This document shows positions 63,443-64,000 of a stretch of 64,000 nt of DNA, one piece after another; position 1 is the first letter of the stretch; every line of letters begins with the position of its first letter. The notes under the pieces were generated by a model. The model was not told the DNA's origin, made no database searches, and saw only the letters and a program-made list of their open reading frames with translations. This DNA comes from Myxococcus dinghuensis (lineage in GTDB: Bacteria > Myxococcota > Myxococcia > Myxococcales > Myxococcaceae), in contig NZ_JAKCFB010000039.1 in assembly GCF_024198235.1 (NCBI RefSeq), positions 1 to 64,000 on the forward strand. Direction: 5' to 3'. A program made the position numbers and the translations under genes.

Positions 63443-64000
63443 GTCGCCACCTCCACGCCGGGCGTCGGCGCGGGGGCCGGAGGCGTCGCGGCGCGCACGA
63501 CCTGGCGGAACGCCTGTCCCGCGAGCAGCTCGTTCACCACCGCGCCCACCACCACCACGTCCAGCACGCGGCGCGCGAGGCCGCCGGGGACCAGTTGCCC
63601 GTATTCGGCCACCAGGCACAGCGCGAGCCCGCCCTGCGCGATGAGCGCGTAGCCCAACCGGGGCGGCAGCTCGAGCGCGCCGCCCACCAGCCGCTGCGCG
63701 AACCCGCCGCCCACCACCTTCCCCAGGAAGCGCAGGCCCACGAAGCCGGGCACCAGCGCCCAGGCCGCCCAGTCGCGCGTGTACACGCCGCAGCCCACCA
63801 GGAACACCAGCACCAGGAACACCGGCCGCTCCACGCGGCCCAGCGCGCGCGCCACCCGCTCCACCGTCCTGCCCCCCACCAGCGCCAGCGTGGCACCGCA
63901 CGCCACGCCCGCCAGCAGCGCGGACACCCGCAGGTACGCCGCCGCGCCCCCCACCAGCGCCACCATCCCCAGCGTCACCGTGGTCAGCTCCGCCGGGTCG
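63439..64000 (-). CDS. Antiporter-like membrane protein, C-terminal part cut by the right edge
   Basis: The frame is open to the window edge, so the start lies outside. The visible 186 residues have about six hydrophobic helices and the closing pattern of a Na+/H+ exchanger domain: PVFLVLVFLVGCGVYTRDWA, VPGFVGLRFLGKVVGG and LIAQGGLALCLVAEYGQLVP, which matches the last ion-translocating helices (QGG at helix 11). It overlaps the downstream antiporter gene by 4 bp. A GTG at 63978 would begin too late to give a whole protein. It is probably a second, full-length antiporter; the pair may form a hetero-oligomer (inference). Confidence 0.75.
   Translation of the reverse strand, partial: DPAELTTVTLGMVALVGGAAAYLRVSALLAGVACGATLALVGGRTVERVARALGRVERPVFLVLVFLVGCGVYTRDWAAWALVPGFVGLRFLGKVVGGGFAQRLVGGALELPPRLGYALIAQGGLALCLVAEYGQLVPGGLARRVLDVVVVGAVVNELLAGQAFRQVVRAATPPAPAPTPGVEVAT

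Overview
The window is a gene-dense stretch of very high-GC chromosome (codon third positions are nearly all G or C). It most likely comes from a myxobacterium of the Myxococcus/Corallococcus/Archangium type. The grounds are many exported lipoproteins, NtrC-type regulators with an apparent sigma-54 promoter, a DUF4388-type protein, an MshEN-domain protein and long Pro/Ala-rich linkers. This is inference from composition and gene style; there is no rRNA or other taxonomic marker in the window.

Layout. 1-5.7 kb: end of an IS5-type insertion sequence, then sppA, a small membrane protein, rtcA and an exported CocE-type hydrolase. 5.8-11.05 kb: five tightly packed minus-strand genes, in transcription order tetR, metallo-beta-lactamase-fold hydrolase, NAD(P)-binding oxidoreductase, histidine kinase and NtrC-like response regulator. 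A 26-28 bp palindrome lies at the tetR start. 11.1-18.3 kb: a divergent plus-strand drug-export operon (HlyD-type adaptor, two ATPases, two ABC-2 permeases), preceded by a good -24/-12 sigma-54 promoter with two upstream dyads, then an MFS exporter. 18.3-20.2 kb: a Cys-rich lipoprotein, a zinc-ribbon protein and a signal-peptide-bearing threonine-aldolase-like PLP enzyme. 20.6-25.7 kb: a secreted lipase/PHB-depolymerase-like enzyme, a beta-barrel protein and an MHS-family symporter, all plus strand, meeting tail to tail (47 bp overlap) a 3-hydroxybutyrate-dehydrogenase-like SDR. Together these read as a candidate polyhydroxybutyrate/3-hydroxybutyrate scavenging module.

25.8-36.1 kb: a multi-spanning membrane protein, an EEP-family lipoprotein, a bile-acid-symporter-like transporter behind a large hairpin, a MarR-GNAT fusion, a secreted zinc metalloprotease, and an MCP chemoreceptor with an upstream exported sensor-like protein. 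36.1-40.7 kb: glutamine amidotransferase, TesB thioesterase, a BASS transporter, an outer-membrane-like protein and a SlyD-type isomerase. 40.7-44.6 kb: a DEDD exonuclease and a DUF1998 helicase adjacent and co-oriented, matching the MrfB/MrfA mitomycin-repair pair known from Bacillus. 44.7-51.8 kb: an ion permease, a lipoprotein, a stand-alone MshEN (cyclic-di-GMP-type) protein, and a HEAT-repeat lipoprotein translationally coupled to a twin cyclic-nucleotide-domain protein.

51.9-57.4 kb: the chromosome-segregation/ribosome block trpS-scpA-scpB-rluB. The RluB has an exceptional ~550-residue low-complexity tail with 17 SRFG copies. 57.7-64 kb: DUF4388 protein, Uma2 nuclease, XerD, a membrane protein, a YciO-type protein and two overlapping cation/proton antiporter-like genes, the last cut by the right edge. 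No tRNA, rRNA, CRISPR array or prophage was seen. All functional assignments rest on motifs read by eye.
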